A stretch of 64,000 nucleotides of DNA, taken from Setophaga petechia. Its lineage: Eukaryota; Chordata; Aves; Passeriformes; Parulidae. Under the pieces are notes generated by a model. It did no database searches, had not been told where the DNA came from, and was given only the letters and a program-made list of their open reading frames with translations. A program made the translations under genes and the position numbers. Positions 50,601 to 54,613 of the stretch are shown in pieces. Location of the stretch: NCBI GenBank assembly GCA_024362935.1, contig JANCRA010000033.1, forward strand, positions 9,831,714 through 9,895,713, written 5' to 3'. Numbering within the stretch: position 1 is the first letter of the stretch; each line of letters starts with the position of its first letter.

Positions 50601-52691
50601 GCATCTAATGGGAGGTAGAGATGTTCATATCTCCCTACAAGAGAATAATACATTTACTTTTAAGTAAAGTATCTTTGGTCAGTTTCTTCCAATTTCACCT
50701 CTCAGAGAGAAAAGAATGTTCTTTAATAAACTGTAAGGCAGCTTCTTCCCACAATGGCAGTTAACAAATTGTCATGCTTGAGATGACAACATATACAGAA
50801 TCTGTCTGTACAAATACCAGAGAAACTTCTGCTTCTGCTGTTGTTAATGGCATCTTTTACATGAAGGCAAAACGATTCTGGCACCAGAAAAGGTCCAACA
50901 TCTGGCATCAGCATCGGAAGAGGTCCAGCAAAGTCTGTGTCATATCTTCAGACAGAATAAAGGTGTTTGCTAGTGCCTGAGTCCTGCAAAGAGCACATTG
51001 GTTCAGTGTTAAGAAAACATCCTTAAACACTGGTATCTTACTCGCCCATTAAGACTTCTAAGTTAGTCTGTATTAGCCCTTCTTTTAATTTCTCTTCTTC
51101 TCTCTCCTATCCACTCCTCAAAATGTTTATAGAAAGTGATTTTAAACAATAGACACACTGGTGATGCTCCTTCTAACAGTCTTGGTTCATTAACTCAGAG
51201 ACATTAAAAAGAGTAGAATTTTGCATTTAGAACCTTATCCTTCTGTTAAATTTTAATTGCTATTTCAAAAACAAATAAAACATTGGTGTTGGCTCCTGTA
51301 CCATGACCTGGGTGCCATCCATCAGTGTTTTGGCAGTGTAATTATTTGCCATATTAATGGCCACACATTACTGTGGCTCCATTGATATGACCATAACCAT
51401 GTTGCTTTCAAAAAGAAGCAGTTTTAAAAACAAATCACAAGATCAGGCAATTTTTTTCTTTTGAGTACACTCTAAATCACAGTGAAAAATTCCAGAACTA
51501 TTTACTTGGATTATTTCAGGGCAATAAAGCTCGGATATGTGTGTTTCTACCGGGTTCCATCATAATGCAAAACAAAACTGAGCAAAGTTAAAAGGACATC
51601 TGGTGAATTAACTCCCAGGATTATATTTCTTAGTACAAACCTGTAATAGCTGTCTTGAAAGAGAAGTTGTGACGGTGGTCACAGGGGTTTGTAGAGGATG
51701 GAAGAGACAGGGATCTTGATTCCATGATCAGAAGGCTTGATTTATTATATTATGATACATACATAACATTATAACTATACTACATAGAGATAGAAAAGAA
51801 AAGGAGCTTCTTCAGAAGCTGGCTAAGCTAAGAACAGAATAGAAAGAATAATAACAAAGGTCTGTGTCTCACAGAGAGCGAGAGCAGCTCCACCGTGAGT
51901 GGTCAGTAAATCCAAACATCCACAGAACACCAATCACGGGTGGACCTGGTGCATTCCACAGCAGCAGATAATAATTGTTTACATTTGTTACTGAACTTCT
52001 CAGCTCCAGCAGGAAAAATCCTACAGAAAGGATTTTTCACAAAGGATGTCTGCGACATCAAGTTATAAAAGACTTGAGTTTATTGTGATGTAAAGAAGAA
52101 AAAACCAAGTAAAAGCTCACAAAACCATACATGAATGACAACATGTGCTTAGTGGTCAACATATGTTTAACCACTATTCTCAATTTGTTAATCTTGTGAG
52201 TCAGAAATTTCTCTGAGAAGATGGTTATTAATTTTAAGATTTGTTTAAGCATGTCAACAAGCAGATATGTTCTTTTATGTGTTTGGTACCCAGCCTGTAT
52301 GACAGAGAGAACTTTTTTGTTCTGGAAAAATATTGAACTGGGTTTAAAATCAAAAGAAATAGAAAAAGAAGGGACTGTTGAAAAACCAAATTGAACCAAG
52401 ATTAAGAGGAAGTGATGGAGAGTCTCAAATAATATTTTAAACAATGATTGTAAATGCTTTAGTTAACAAATGGTTAGTGGCACTTCTAAACTTGCAATTA
52501 CTAAGACTAACAGTAGGAGTATGCTTGATCCATCATTGCCACTAAAGCTTGCAGAGCAGCAGAGAAGCTGTTGCCCCTTGTATGTGAATGCAGAACTTTG
52601 TCATTATCCCTGTGATCTTTAATTGCCTGCTCTTGCTCTGCACTGCAGACTCTACAGGTTGTGCCAGCCGCCTGCAGAAGGGGATTTGTAG
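395..52691 (+). CDS. PREX1: P-Rex1, PIP3- and G-beta-gamma-dependent Rac exchange factor (5'-partial, 36 exons)
   Basis: Multi-exon gene for P-Rex1, a cytosolic and plasma-membrane GEF that loads GTP onto Rac when PIP3 and G-beta-gamma signal together. The 36 exons listed below join in phase to 1500 residues plus stop. In fragment numbering: end of DH (about 1-75), PH (about 90-215), DEP1 (about 240-335), DEP2 (about 355-430), PDZ1 (about 455-535), PDZ2 (about 535-625), a linker, then the 4-phosphatase-like half to 1500. I read many P-Rex1 hallmarks, including [16 protein letters not shown] in DH, a [11 protein letters not shown] segment and a C-terminus ending [12 protein letters not shown]2 is the only close alternative; the linker and the C-terminal tail fit PREX1 better by my recollection of the human protein. 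The start codon and the first part of DH are outside the window. No frameshift or internal stop was seen in any exon. Confidence 0.96.
2824..2859 (+). repeat. G-tract with quadruplex potential
   Basis: Four runs of at least four G on the + (RNA-sense) strand at 2824-2827, 2834-2837, 2849-2852 and 2855-2859, with loops of 6, 11 and 2 nt, inside a longer G/T-rich stretch from about 2745. This meets the usual sequence pattern for a G-quadruplex; one loop is long, so stability is uncertain. Confidence 0.6.
3417..4270 (+). repeat. 38-bp minisatellite, about 22 units, in PREX1 intron
   Basis: Tandem array with a 38-bp core that reads CACCCTCGTGTGGGCATTGG then GCACCGTCACCTCTGT. Some units are 40 bp because two extra G follow GTGTGG. 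Sub-variants (ACCGTCACC, ACAGCCGCC, ACTGTCGCC, ACTGTCACC) alternate, so units have been shuffled by unequal exchange. No unit has a stop in any + frame, which yields three overlapping spurious open frames of over 300 codons. Confidence 0.95.
4258..4360 (+). promoter_or_regulatory. CpG-dense patch at the end of the minisatellite
   Basis: Very GC-rich segment with many CpGs (for example GCGCGCAGTG and GAGCGCGCGG) in an otherwise AT-balanced intron. It may be a small CpG island or an internal promoter, or only the diverged edge of the repeat. No TATA box, initiator or downstream first exon could be recognised. Confidence 0.3.
7254..7415 (+). CDS. PREX1: PREX1 window exon 2 (end of DH domain)
   Basis: 54 codons, phase 0 to 0, donor GAG|GTGGGA. 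It begins [13 protein letters not shown] and contains the long terminal DH helix [20 protein letters not shown]. The Asn residues of NIN in this helix include the position that contacts Rac in P-Rex1 (family knowledge, exact residue not checked). The following intron (7416-7821) shows nothing else. Confidence 0.95.
7822..7955 (+). CDS. PREX1: PREX1 window exon 3 (start of PH domain)
   Basis: 134 nt, enters phase 0 and leaves with 2 nt of an Arg codon. It encodes [20 protein letters not shown] and then [16 protein letters not shown], the first PH strands and the basic loop that helps bind PIP3. The next intron (7956-11297, 3.3 kb) has a pyrimidine tract near 8858-8905 and otherwise nothing recognised. 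Confidence 0.95.
11298..11413 (+). CDS. PREX1: PREX1 window exon 4 (PH domain, basic loop)
   Basis: 116 nt; the split Arg codon AG|A is completed at 11298. It encodes the very basic [20 protein letters not shown], a PH loop rich in Lys and Arg expected at the membrane lipid site, then [18 protein letters not shown]. Ends phase 1. The following intron (11414-12371) contains nothing recognised. Confidence 0.95.
12372..12521 (+). CDS. PREX1: PREX1 window exon 5 (PH domain C-terminal helix)
   Basis: 150 nt completing Ala from G|CA. It encodes [20 protein letters not shown] and [14 protein letters not shown]. Trp at about residue 209 is the near-invariant Trp of the PH C-terminal helix. The donor A|GTAAGT splits a Ser codon. 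Intron 12522-13533 has nothing recognised. Confidence 0.95.
13534..13681 (+). CDS. PREX1: PREX1 window exon 6 (PH-DEP1 linker, start of DEP1)
   Basis: 148 nt, begins with the last two bases of the Ser codon. It encodes [20 protein letters not shown] and [19 protein letters not shown], the linker and first helix of DEP1. A long basic run (KDRRRK) lies next to Ser/Thr, a plausible kinase site. The intron 13682-16482 carries the CR1 element described below. Confidence 0.95.
14601..15197 (-). mobile_element. CR1 LINE 3' fragment, antisense to PREX1
   Basis: On the minus strand, 14769-14987 reads a decayed C-terminus of the CR1 reverse-transcriptase ORF, including [17 protein letters not shown] and [14 protein letters not shown]. 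The flanking + strand text (GGGATGGTGACTCCGCCACC, CCTGAGTCTCCTTTTCTCC, AAGATCATTGCGTCCAACCC) is the familiar antisense CR1 3' region. It is 5'-truncated near 15200, as most avian CR1 copies are. The 3' UTR part is interrupted by a 32-bp tandem expansion. Confidence 0.92.
14633..14792 (-). repeat. 32-bp minisatellite inside the CR1 3' UTR
   Basis: Five head-to-tail 32-bp units with the core AATACCTCAGCTACACCCTG then GCACCCAGCCCC; the first two units carry AACTAAA in place of AGCTACA. The array lies between two segments that are contiguous in ordinary CR1 copies, so it arose by local expansion after insertion or within the source element. Confidence 0.92.
16483..16583 (+). CDS. PREX1: PREX1 window exon 7 (DEP1)
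   Basis: 101 nt. Completes Asn (AA|C) and encodes [20 protein letters not shown] and [13 protein letters not shown], the core DEP helices including the FVxWL pattern. Leaves phase 1. The next intron (16584-17012) has nothing recognised. Confidence 0.95.
17013..17116 (+). CDS. PREX1: PREX1 window exon 8 (DEP1 beta hairpin)
   Basis: 104 nt, encodes [20 protein letters not shown] and [15 protein letters not shown], the DEP1 terminal strands (YRFRYDDGT). The donor is AAG|GTTTGC, a poor match to consensus after +2. An imperfect inverted repeat begins 25 nt downstream (17141-17278). Confidence 0.94.
17141..17278 (+). repeat. Inverted repeat, 22-bp arms, just after exon 8
   Basis: Left arm 17141-17162 (AACCTTGTGATTTGCT...) pairs with right arm 17257-17278 (...AGCAAATCACAAGGTT) at 21 of 22 positions, with a 94-nt loop. 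It could fold in the pre-mRNA. It could also be a remnant of a small DNA element with terminal inverted repeats; no target-site duplication was clear. Confidence 0.85.
17801..17850 (+). CDS. PREX1: PREX1 window exon 9 (short, DEP1-DEP2 junction)
   Basis: Only 50 nt, too short to stand out as an open frame; found by the expected continuation [16 protein letters not shown]. Acceptor CATTCCTCAG and donor AA|GTAAGC, leaving phase 2. The following intron (17851-19303) contains solo LTR A. Confidence 0.93.
18834..19216 (-). mobile_element. Solo LTR A of an endogenous retrovirus, antisense in PREX1
   Basis: 383-bp element bounded by TGT...ACA and by a perfect 6-bp target-site duplication GGTCAC (18828-18833 and 19217-19222). 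Read on the minus strand it starts TGTCGCTGACACC and ends CACCGTCACA, with an AATAAA (18907-18912, minus) in the usual place. No internal viral coding sequence is present, so it is a solo LTR left by recombination. A 6-bp duplication fits class II (ERVK-like) integration; the family name is inference. Confidence 0.9.
19304..19379 (+). CDS. PREX1: PREX1 window exon 10 (start of DEP2)
   Basis: 76 nt. Completes Lys (AA|A) and encodes [20 protein letters not shown] then DWLIAQ, the DEP2 opening with the typical KLVDWL core. Solo LTR A ends just 87 nt before this exon, so its acceptor region is only the short stretch from 19217. Intron 19380-21648 holds nothing recognised. Confidence 0.95.
21649..21721 (+). 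CDS. PREX1: PREX1 window exon 11 (DEP2)
   Basis: 73 nt encoding [20 protein letters not shown] then FMHH, the second DEP helix pair; it matches my memory of human P-Rex1 at every residue. Donor G|GTAATC, phase 1. Intron 21722-22993 has nothing recognised. Confidence 0.95.
22994..23136 (+). CDS. PREX1: PREX1 window exon 12 (end of DEP2)
   Basis: 143 nt, encodes [20 protein letters not shown] and [28 protein letters not shown] is the DEP2 terminal strand, parallel to YRFRYDDGT in DEP1. Ends phase 0. Intron 23137-24845 has nothing recognised. Confidence 0.95.
24846..24938 (+). CDS. PREX1: PREX1 window exon 13 (start of PDZ1)
   Basis: 31 codons, phase 0 to 0. Encodes [20 protein letters not shown] then [11 protein letters not shown]. 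The YGFDIE segment takes the place of the PDZ carboxylate-binding loop (normally GLGF-like), and AVVVKSV is the second strand. Intron 24939-27021 (2.1 kb) has nothing recognised. Confidence 0.95.
27022..27170 (+). CDS. PREX1: PREX1 window exon 14 (PDZ1)
   Basis: 149 nt. Encodes [20 protein letters not shown] and [35 protein letters not shown] is the classic PDZ GL..GD.I..IN pattern. Splits the final Glu codon (GA|G). Intron 27171-28094 has nothing recognised. Confidence 0.95.
28095..28180 (+). CDS. PREX1: PREX1 window exon 15 (PDZ2 start)
   Basis: 86 nt. Encodes [20 protein letters not shown] then [16 protein letters not shown] is the PDZ2 carboxylate-loop strand. Phase 1 at the end. The intron 28181-29708 begins with a short GT/TA microsatellite (about 28233-28256) and otherwise holds nothing recognised. 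Confidence 0.95.
29709..29845 (+). CDS. PREX1: PREX1 window exon 16 (PDZ2)
   Basis: 137 nt. Encodes [20 protein letters not shown] then [20 protein letters not shown], the PDZ GL.PGQ.IL.VNG pattern and the terminal helix. Ends phase 0. Intron 29846-30262 has nothing recognised. Confidence 0.95.
30263..30434 (+). CDS. PREX1: PREX1 window exon 17 (post-PDZ2 variable linker)
   Basis: 172 nt. Begins [16 protein letters not shown], clearly P-Rex1, then enters a low-complexity Ser/Glu/Gln-rich linker ([20 protein letters not shown]) that I cannot align with confidence to the human protein. The acceptor TTGAAAG is pyrimidine-poor. Phase 1 at the end. Intron 30435-31670 has nothing recognised. Confidence 0.92.
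31671..31858 (+). CDS. PREX1: PREX1 window exon 18 (start of C-terminal half)
   Basis: 188 nt. After a variable start ([16 protein letters not shown]) it encodes [20 protein letters not shown] and [18 protein letters not shown], conserved entry into the 4-phosphatase-like part. Ends phase 0. Intron 31859-32605 has nothing recognised. Confidence 0.95.
32606..32767 (+). CDS. PREX1: PREX1 window exon 19
   Basis: 54 codons, phase 0 to 0. Encodes [20 protein letters not shown] and [20 protein letters not shown], helical. Skipping it would keep the frame. Intron 32768-33341 has nothing recognised. Confidence 0.95.
33342..33552 (+). CDS. PREX1: PREX1 window exon 20
   Basis: 211 nt. Encodes [37 protein letters not shown] and [20 protein letters not shown]. 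The basic, Ser-rich [12 protein letters not shown] run resembles a basophilic kinase site (inference). Ends phase 1. Intron 33553-34732 has nothing recognised beyond a short GT run near 34333. Confidence 0.95.
34733..34991 (+). CDS. PREX1: PREX1 window exon 21
   Basis: 259 nt, the longest exon here. Encodes [20 protein letters not shown], a Gly/Asp-rich loop, and [20 protein letters not shown] followed by [18 protein letters not shown]. The loop ([13 protein letters not shown]) is shorter than in human by memory. Splits a Lys codon. Intron 34992-36590 carries a CR1 fragment. Confidence 0.95.
35985..36480 (+). mobile_element. CR1 LINE fragment, sense orientation
   Basis: The + strand reads CR1 ORF2 signatures in decayed form: [17 protein letters not shown] near 36007-36060, then text such as GGCTGAGAGGATTGGGATTC, GGGCTGGAGAAGAGG and ACAAGGGCCTGGAGTGGCAG typical of the region ahead of the CR1 3' end. 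Several frame breaks mean it is not coding. The 3' UTR is missing, so it is truncated at both ends. Confidence 0.85.
36591..36797 (+). CDS. PREX1: PREX1 window exon 22 (regulatory linker)
   Basis: 207 nt. Encodes [20 protein letters not shown], then [20 protein letters not shown] and [19 protein letters not shown] resembles an RVxF-type PP1 docking motif; human P-Rex1 is reported to be regulated by PP1 and by serine phosphorylation close to here (recollection, not checked). Intron 36798-39023 holds a 32-bp triplicate and a CR1 remnant. Confidence 0.95.
37477..37568 (+). repeat. 32-bp unit repeated about three times
   Basis: Units start at 37477, 37509 and 37541 with the core GAATGAATGTCCTGTCTCTG then GGATGTTCTCAT; the last copy is incomplete. 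The first copy differs by one base (GGCC for GTCC). Young, local tandem duplication in an intron. Confidence 0.95.
37655..37780 (-). mobile_element. CR1 3' remnant, antisense
   Basis: The + strand text TTGTGTTGGAAGGGGTCTCT followed by CCAGTCCCTTGCTCAGG and GTTGCTTGGGGTCTTGTCTG follows the antisense CR1 3' UTR in order, with heavy divergence. Only about 125 bp can be followed. Confidence 0.65.
39024..39112 (+). CDS. PREX1: PREX1 window exon 23 (Ser-rich linker; first of six possible donors)
   Basis: 89 nt when the first donor is used. Completes Ser (AG|C) and encodes [20 protein letters not shown] then [10 protein letters not shown], which joins in frame to [10 protein letters not shown] in the next exon exactly as in human P-Rex1. 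The last 41 nt of this exon plus its donor form copy 1 of a 69-bp tandem array, so the exon may end instead at 39181, 39250, 39319, 39388 or 39457 without losing frame. The rest of intron 23 (39486-39835) holds nothing recognised. Confidence 0.93.
39072..39485 (+). repeat. Six-copy 69-bp tandem repeat spanning an exon end and its splice donor
   Basis: Units begin at 39072, 39141, 39210, 39279, 39348 and 39417. Each holds CAGCAGCAGCTCCTACCTGG through GATGAGATGGGGTCAG, the donor GTGAGT, and GGGCACGGGTCACAGGCACC. Copy 1 has AGT where copies 2-6 have AGC (both Ser); the others look identical until the last one drifts at 39484. The unit is 23 codons with no stop, so the reading frame runs through the whole array to a TGA at 39529-39531. 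Confidence 0.97.
39836..39918 (+). CDS. PREX1: PREX1 window exon 24
   Basis: 83 nt. Completes Gly and encodes [20 protein letters not shown] then LEHLFNQ. Enters phase 1, so it accepts any of the six upstream donors. Intron 39919-40529 has nothing recognised. Confidence 0.95.
40530..40620 (+). CDS. PREX1: PREX1 window exon 25
   Basis: 91 nt encoding [20 protein letters not shown] then [10 protein letters not shown]. Ends phase 1. Intron 40621-42276 has nothing recognised. Confidence 0.95.
42277..42405 (+). CDS. PREX1: PREX1 window exon 26
   Basis: 129 nt, phase 1 at both ends. Encodes [20 protein letters not shown] then [20 protein letters not shown]. The donor GAAG|GTCTGT is weak. Intron 42406-43107 has nothing recognised. 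Confidence 0.94.
43108..43149 (+). CDS. PREX1: PREX1 window exon 27 (42-nt microexon)
   Basis: Only 42 nt, phase 1 to 1, encoding [14 protein letters not shown]. It is found by continuity with the human order ([19 protein letters not shown]). Acceptor TCACTGTTTTAG and donor CAG|GTAAGG are good. The following intron (43150-44694) contains a coding-like relic and a CA repeat, listed separately. Confidence 0.93.
44091..44286 (+). pseudogene. Possible coding relic of unknown origin in intron 27
   Basis: One + frame stays open for over 60 codons up to a TAA at 44284-44286 and reads in a protein-like way, for example [20 protein letters not shown] and [12 protein letters not shown]; the same frame continues after the stop with [14 protein letters not shown]. 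It is not PREX1. The look suggests an old retroelement or retroviral coding scrap, but I cannot name a family and chance is not excluded. It has stop codons and no start. Confidence 0.3.
44582..44620 (+). repeat. CA microsatellite
   Basis: (CA)n run interrupted twice by AAAC. It lies about 75 nt before exon 28. Length is likely to vary between individuals. Confidence 0.97.
44695..44912 (+). CDS. PREX1: PREX1 window exon 28
   Basis: 218 nt, encodes [40 protein letters not shown] and [20 protein letters not shown], one of the most conserved stretches of the 4-phosphatase-like half. Ends phase 0 with GTG|GTAAGA. Intron 44913-45945 has nothing recognised. Confidence 0.96.
45946..46045 (+). CDS. 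PREX1: PREX1 window exon 29
   Basis: 100 nt encoding [20 protein letters not shown] then [13 protein letters not shown]. Splits an Asn codon (A|AT). Intron 46046-46682 has nothing recognised. Confidence 0.95.
46683..46826 (+). CDS. PREX1: PREX1 window exon 30
   Basis: 144 nt, phase 1 to 1. Encodes [20 protein letters not shown] then [20 protein letters not shown] and LHTVLFTK. The donor AAAG|GTGTCT is weak. Intron 46827-47426 has nothing recognised. Confidence 0.94.
47427..47541 (+). CDS. PREX1: PREX1 window exon 31
   Basis: 115 nt. A variable start ([20 protein letters not shown]) leads into the conserved [17 protein letters not shown]. Splits an Arg codon (AG|G). Intron 47542-47970 has nothing recognised. 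Confidence 0.95.
47971..48037 (+). CDS. PREX1: PREX1 window exon 32
   Basis: 67 nt encoding [20 protein letters not shown] then IDQ. Too short to appear as a separate open frame; placed by phase and by the human order. Intron 48038-48523 has nothing recognised. Confidence 0.95.
48524..48711 (+). CDS. PREX1: PREX1 window exon 33 (carries the CX5R motif)
   Basis: 188 nt encoding [20 protein letters not shown], a Ser/Gly/Ala spacer, and [20 protein letters not shown] then GMHR. C-A-T-G-M-H-R is a CX5R motif of the type used by inositol polyphosphate 4-phosphatases; P-Rex1 is generally described as lacking shown phosphatase activity. The Arg codon is split by the intron (AG|G). Intron 48712-49346 has nothing recognised. 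Confidence 0.95.
49347..49449 (+). CDS. PREX1: PREX1 window exon 34
   Basis: 103 nt encoding [20 protein letters not shown] then [14 protein letters not shown], after completing the CX5R Arg. Ends phase 0. Intron 49450-49983 has nothing recognised. Confidence 0.95.
49984..50051 (+). CDS. PREX1: PREX1 window exon 35
   Basis: 68 nt encoding [20 protein letters not shown] then AP and a split Arg (CG|A). Intron 50052-52648 (2.6 kb) contains solo LTR B. Confidence 0.95.
51668..52057 (-). mobile_element. Solo LTR B, same family and orientation as LTR A
   Basis: About 390 bp, colinear with LTR A over its length and highly similar by eye, with matching TGT and ACA ends. The flanks AGAAGT (51662-51667) and TCAAGT (52058-52063) match at four of six positions, a decayed target-site duplication. 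Antisense to PREX1, with no viral coding sequence. It lies about 590 nt before the last exon. Confidence 0.9.
52649..52691 (+). CDS. PREX1: PREX1 window exon 36 (last coding exon)
   Basis: 43 nt coding part. Completes Arg and encodes [13 protein letters not shown] then TAG at 52689-52691. The end matches the P-Rex1 C-terminus closely. Acceptor CACTGCAG at 52648. The exon continues into the 3'UTR. Confidence 0.96.
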
Positions 52692-54000
52692 AGGAGGCTC
52701 CTCCTGGCAGCCCCGGGGCTCTGAGGAGCCCTGGCCCGAGCCGCTGCAGCCTGACCCCGTGGTGCTGCTGTGCTCCCGAGGGGAGGCTCAGCAGAATCTG
52801 CCTCTGCACTGCTGCAGCCGGGCAGGATCCAGGCATTTCCTTGACTTCAAATTCTTGACACAAACACGACAGACAGGACTGGATGCTGCTGCCCTTCAGA
52901 TGCCTGGAAAGTGACCGTTGTGCTTCAGGAAAGCAGAGTTCCCTGGTGACTGGCTTTGCAGGCAGCAGGAAGTTGTGGACCTGAGGACACGGGTGGTTCA
53001 GAGAGCCCTGCTGGACACCCCTGTGCTGCCCTGGCACCCTGTGACTGCCGGCAGCCTTTGGTCAGCGCCCTTTAGTGGCAGTTCCATCAACCCCACCTTT
53101 TCATCAGCTGACCTGCACTTGAGCAAAGAATAGCACAATCTGGGGTTTATTCAAATAGGAACATAAAGAATTTCTTTTGGAGTAATTTTCCACTTCAGCC
53201 CAGTGAGATAATCTCTCTATGCTGCAGAGTATACATTCCGTAATACTTCTGTAATTTCTTCATTTTACTCACTGTAGCTTTCAGGTTTTTTATTAACTCT
53301 TTTTACTAATGCCCTGTGATTATATACTCTGGAATCAGTGCTAATGAAGAGGAGCATAGGATTTTTACAAAAACTTCACAAAGAAAAAATACAGTCTGAT
53401 CATCTGATTATTTCAACAGATGTAGTTTTTAAAACAGGTCAGAAGAACTATTCTTATTTATGTGGAGTGGAATAATATGTGTTTTCAATTATGTTATTAT
53501 ATGTACAAGATGAACATAAAAATTATATAGTTTAAAATGGGACCAATATAATGGCAGTTACACAGCTACTCCCAGTTTACTGAAAAAAATCTACATTATT
53601 TAAAATCTTCAATATTTAAGTAGTCTTTAATACAGTTATTAAGATCTATTAGGGGTGCTTTTAAGTTAAAAGAAAAAAGGAATCCTGTATATAATGTTCT
53701 TTATTTTTACTTGTTTGAAAAATTGTTCACCATTCTGTCAGTATTACCTTAAGCACTGCAGTTTTTTCCAGTTACTGGCTGAAACTAATCAAAGCATGTC
53801 AGCAGTCTCAGGACAGAAATAATGTTCTTTTGGAGTGAGTGCCTTAACATGATCAGCCCTCCCTAACACGGCAGGTGTACAAGAAACTCCCCATTCCTGG
53901 TCCTCCACAGCCTCTTTTAAACCAGCTCCCAGTCCAGGAGCCCAGGAGTGCTTTGCAGTAATGTATATTTTAGAAAATAAAGGATTGGGGGTTTTATTTG
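52692..54000 (+). other. PREX1: PREX1 3'UTR (end approximate)
   Basis: Runs from the stop codon to about 20 nt past the first AATAAA. The first 400 nt are GC-rich and the rest AT-rich. The length, about 1.3 kb, is similar to the human 3'UTR by memory. Open frames here on either strand show no coding character. Confidence 0.75.
53976..53981 (+). promoter_or_regulatory. PREX1: Poly(A) signal AATAAA of PREX1
   Basis: First AATAAA after the stop codon. It is followed by a G/T-rich downstream element (GGGGGTTTTATTTGTGGTCT and TGTTTG) at 53988-54012, as expected for a strong cleavage site. Confidence 0.75.
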
Positions 54001-54554
54001 TGGTCTTGTTTGTTTTTTAGTGGGCTTAATTTTATTTTGTTAACATCCAGAGCAATTCAAAAACTCATGGAGTTTTTCATTTGGACATGAAGGCCTCTCT
54101 AATTTTTCTAATCTTCTCTTGAACACAAAACTGTATGGCAAATTAGGAGATACAGTTTTTTCTGAATCTCGTTTCTTAATTTTTTTAATATGTGTTTTCT
54201 TCTCTCACAGTCTGAAATTATTTTGGGGAAGGAACTTATTTTAGATTTTCTCTTTTTATTTTTTATTTCTCTTTTATTTCCCTTTTCTTTATTTCTCTTT
54301 TTTTATTCCGTCTGATCCGCAGCATCACGTTGCAGGGAACTAGCTCAGCCTGTGGACTGCCAGCTTTGGCATACAGATTTGGTACTGGGTGTCCATTCTG
54401 GACTGCAACCAGATGAGTAGATCTCTACTTCAATGCACTTTTTGTTAATTTTGGAAAAGTTACTCTTACCATTTGCTTTTTGAAGAAAAAATGGATGTTT
54501 CTTCTCTGAATCCAGAATTTCAAATGTACTTAGTACTGTAAGAACCATAGGAAA

Positions 54555-54613
54555 CTCACCCCATGGGTTCTTTGTTACTTTACCCCGAAGCAAAAAAGGA
54601 CCCATGGGGTGAG
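54555..54613 (+). repeat. Near-perfect hairpin, 19-bp stem and 21-nt loop
   Basis: CTCACCCCATGGGTTCTTT (54555-54573) pairs with AAAGGACCCATGGGGTGAG (54595-54613) with one mismatch. It lies about 580 nt past the PREX1 poly(A) signal. The stem is shorter than a normal microRNA precursor, and it is not T-rich like an intrinsic RNA end. Confidence 0.85.

Noticed and set aside
395..52691. PREX2 instead of PREX1
   Set aside because: PREX2 shares the domain order, but the linker (exons 17-24) and the C-terminal end fit P-Rex1 better; a direct alignment would settle it.
52507..53037. 176-codon minus-strand open frame over the last exon and 3'UTR
   Set aside because: Antisense shadow of GC-rich UTR; no recognisable domain and no splice partners.
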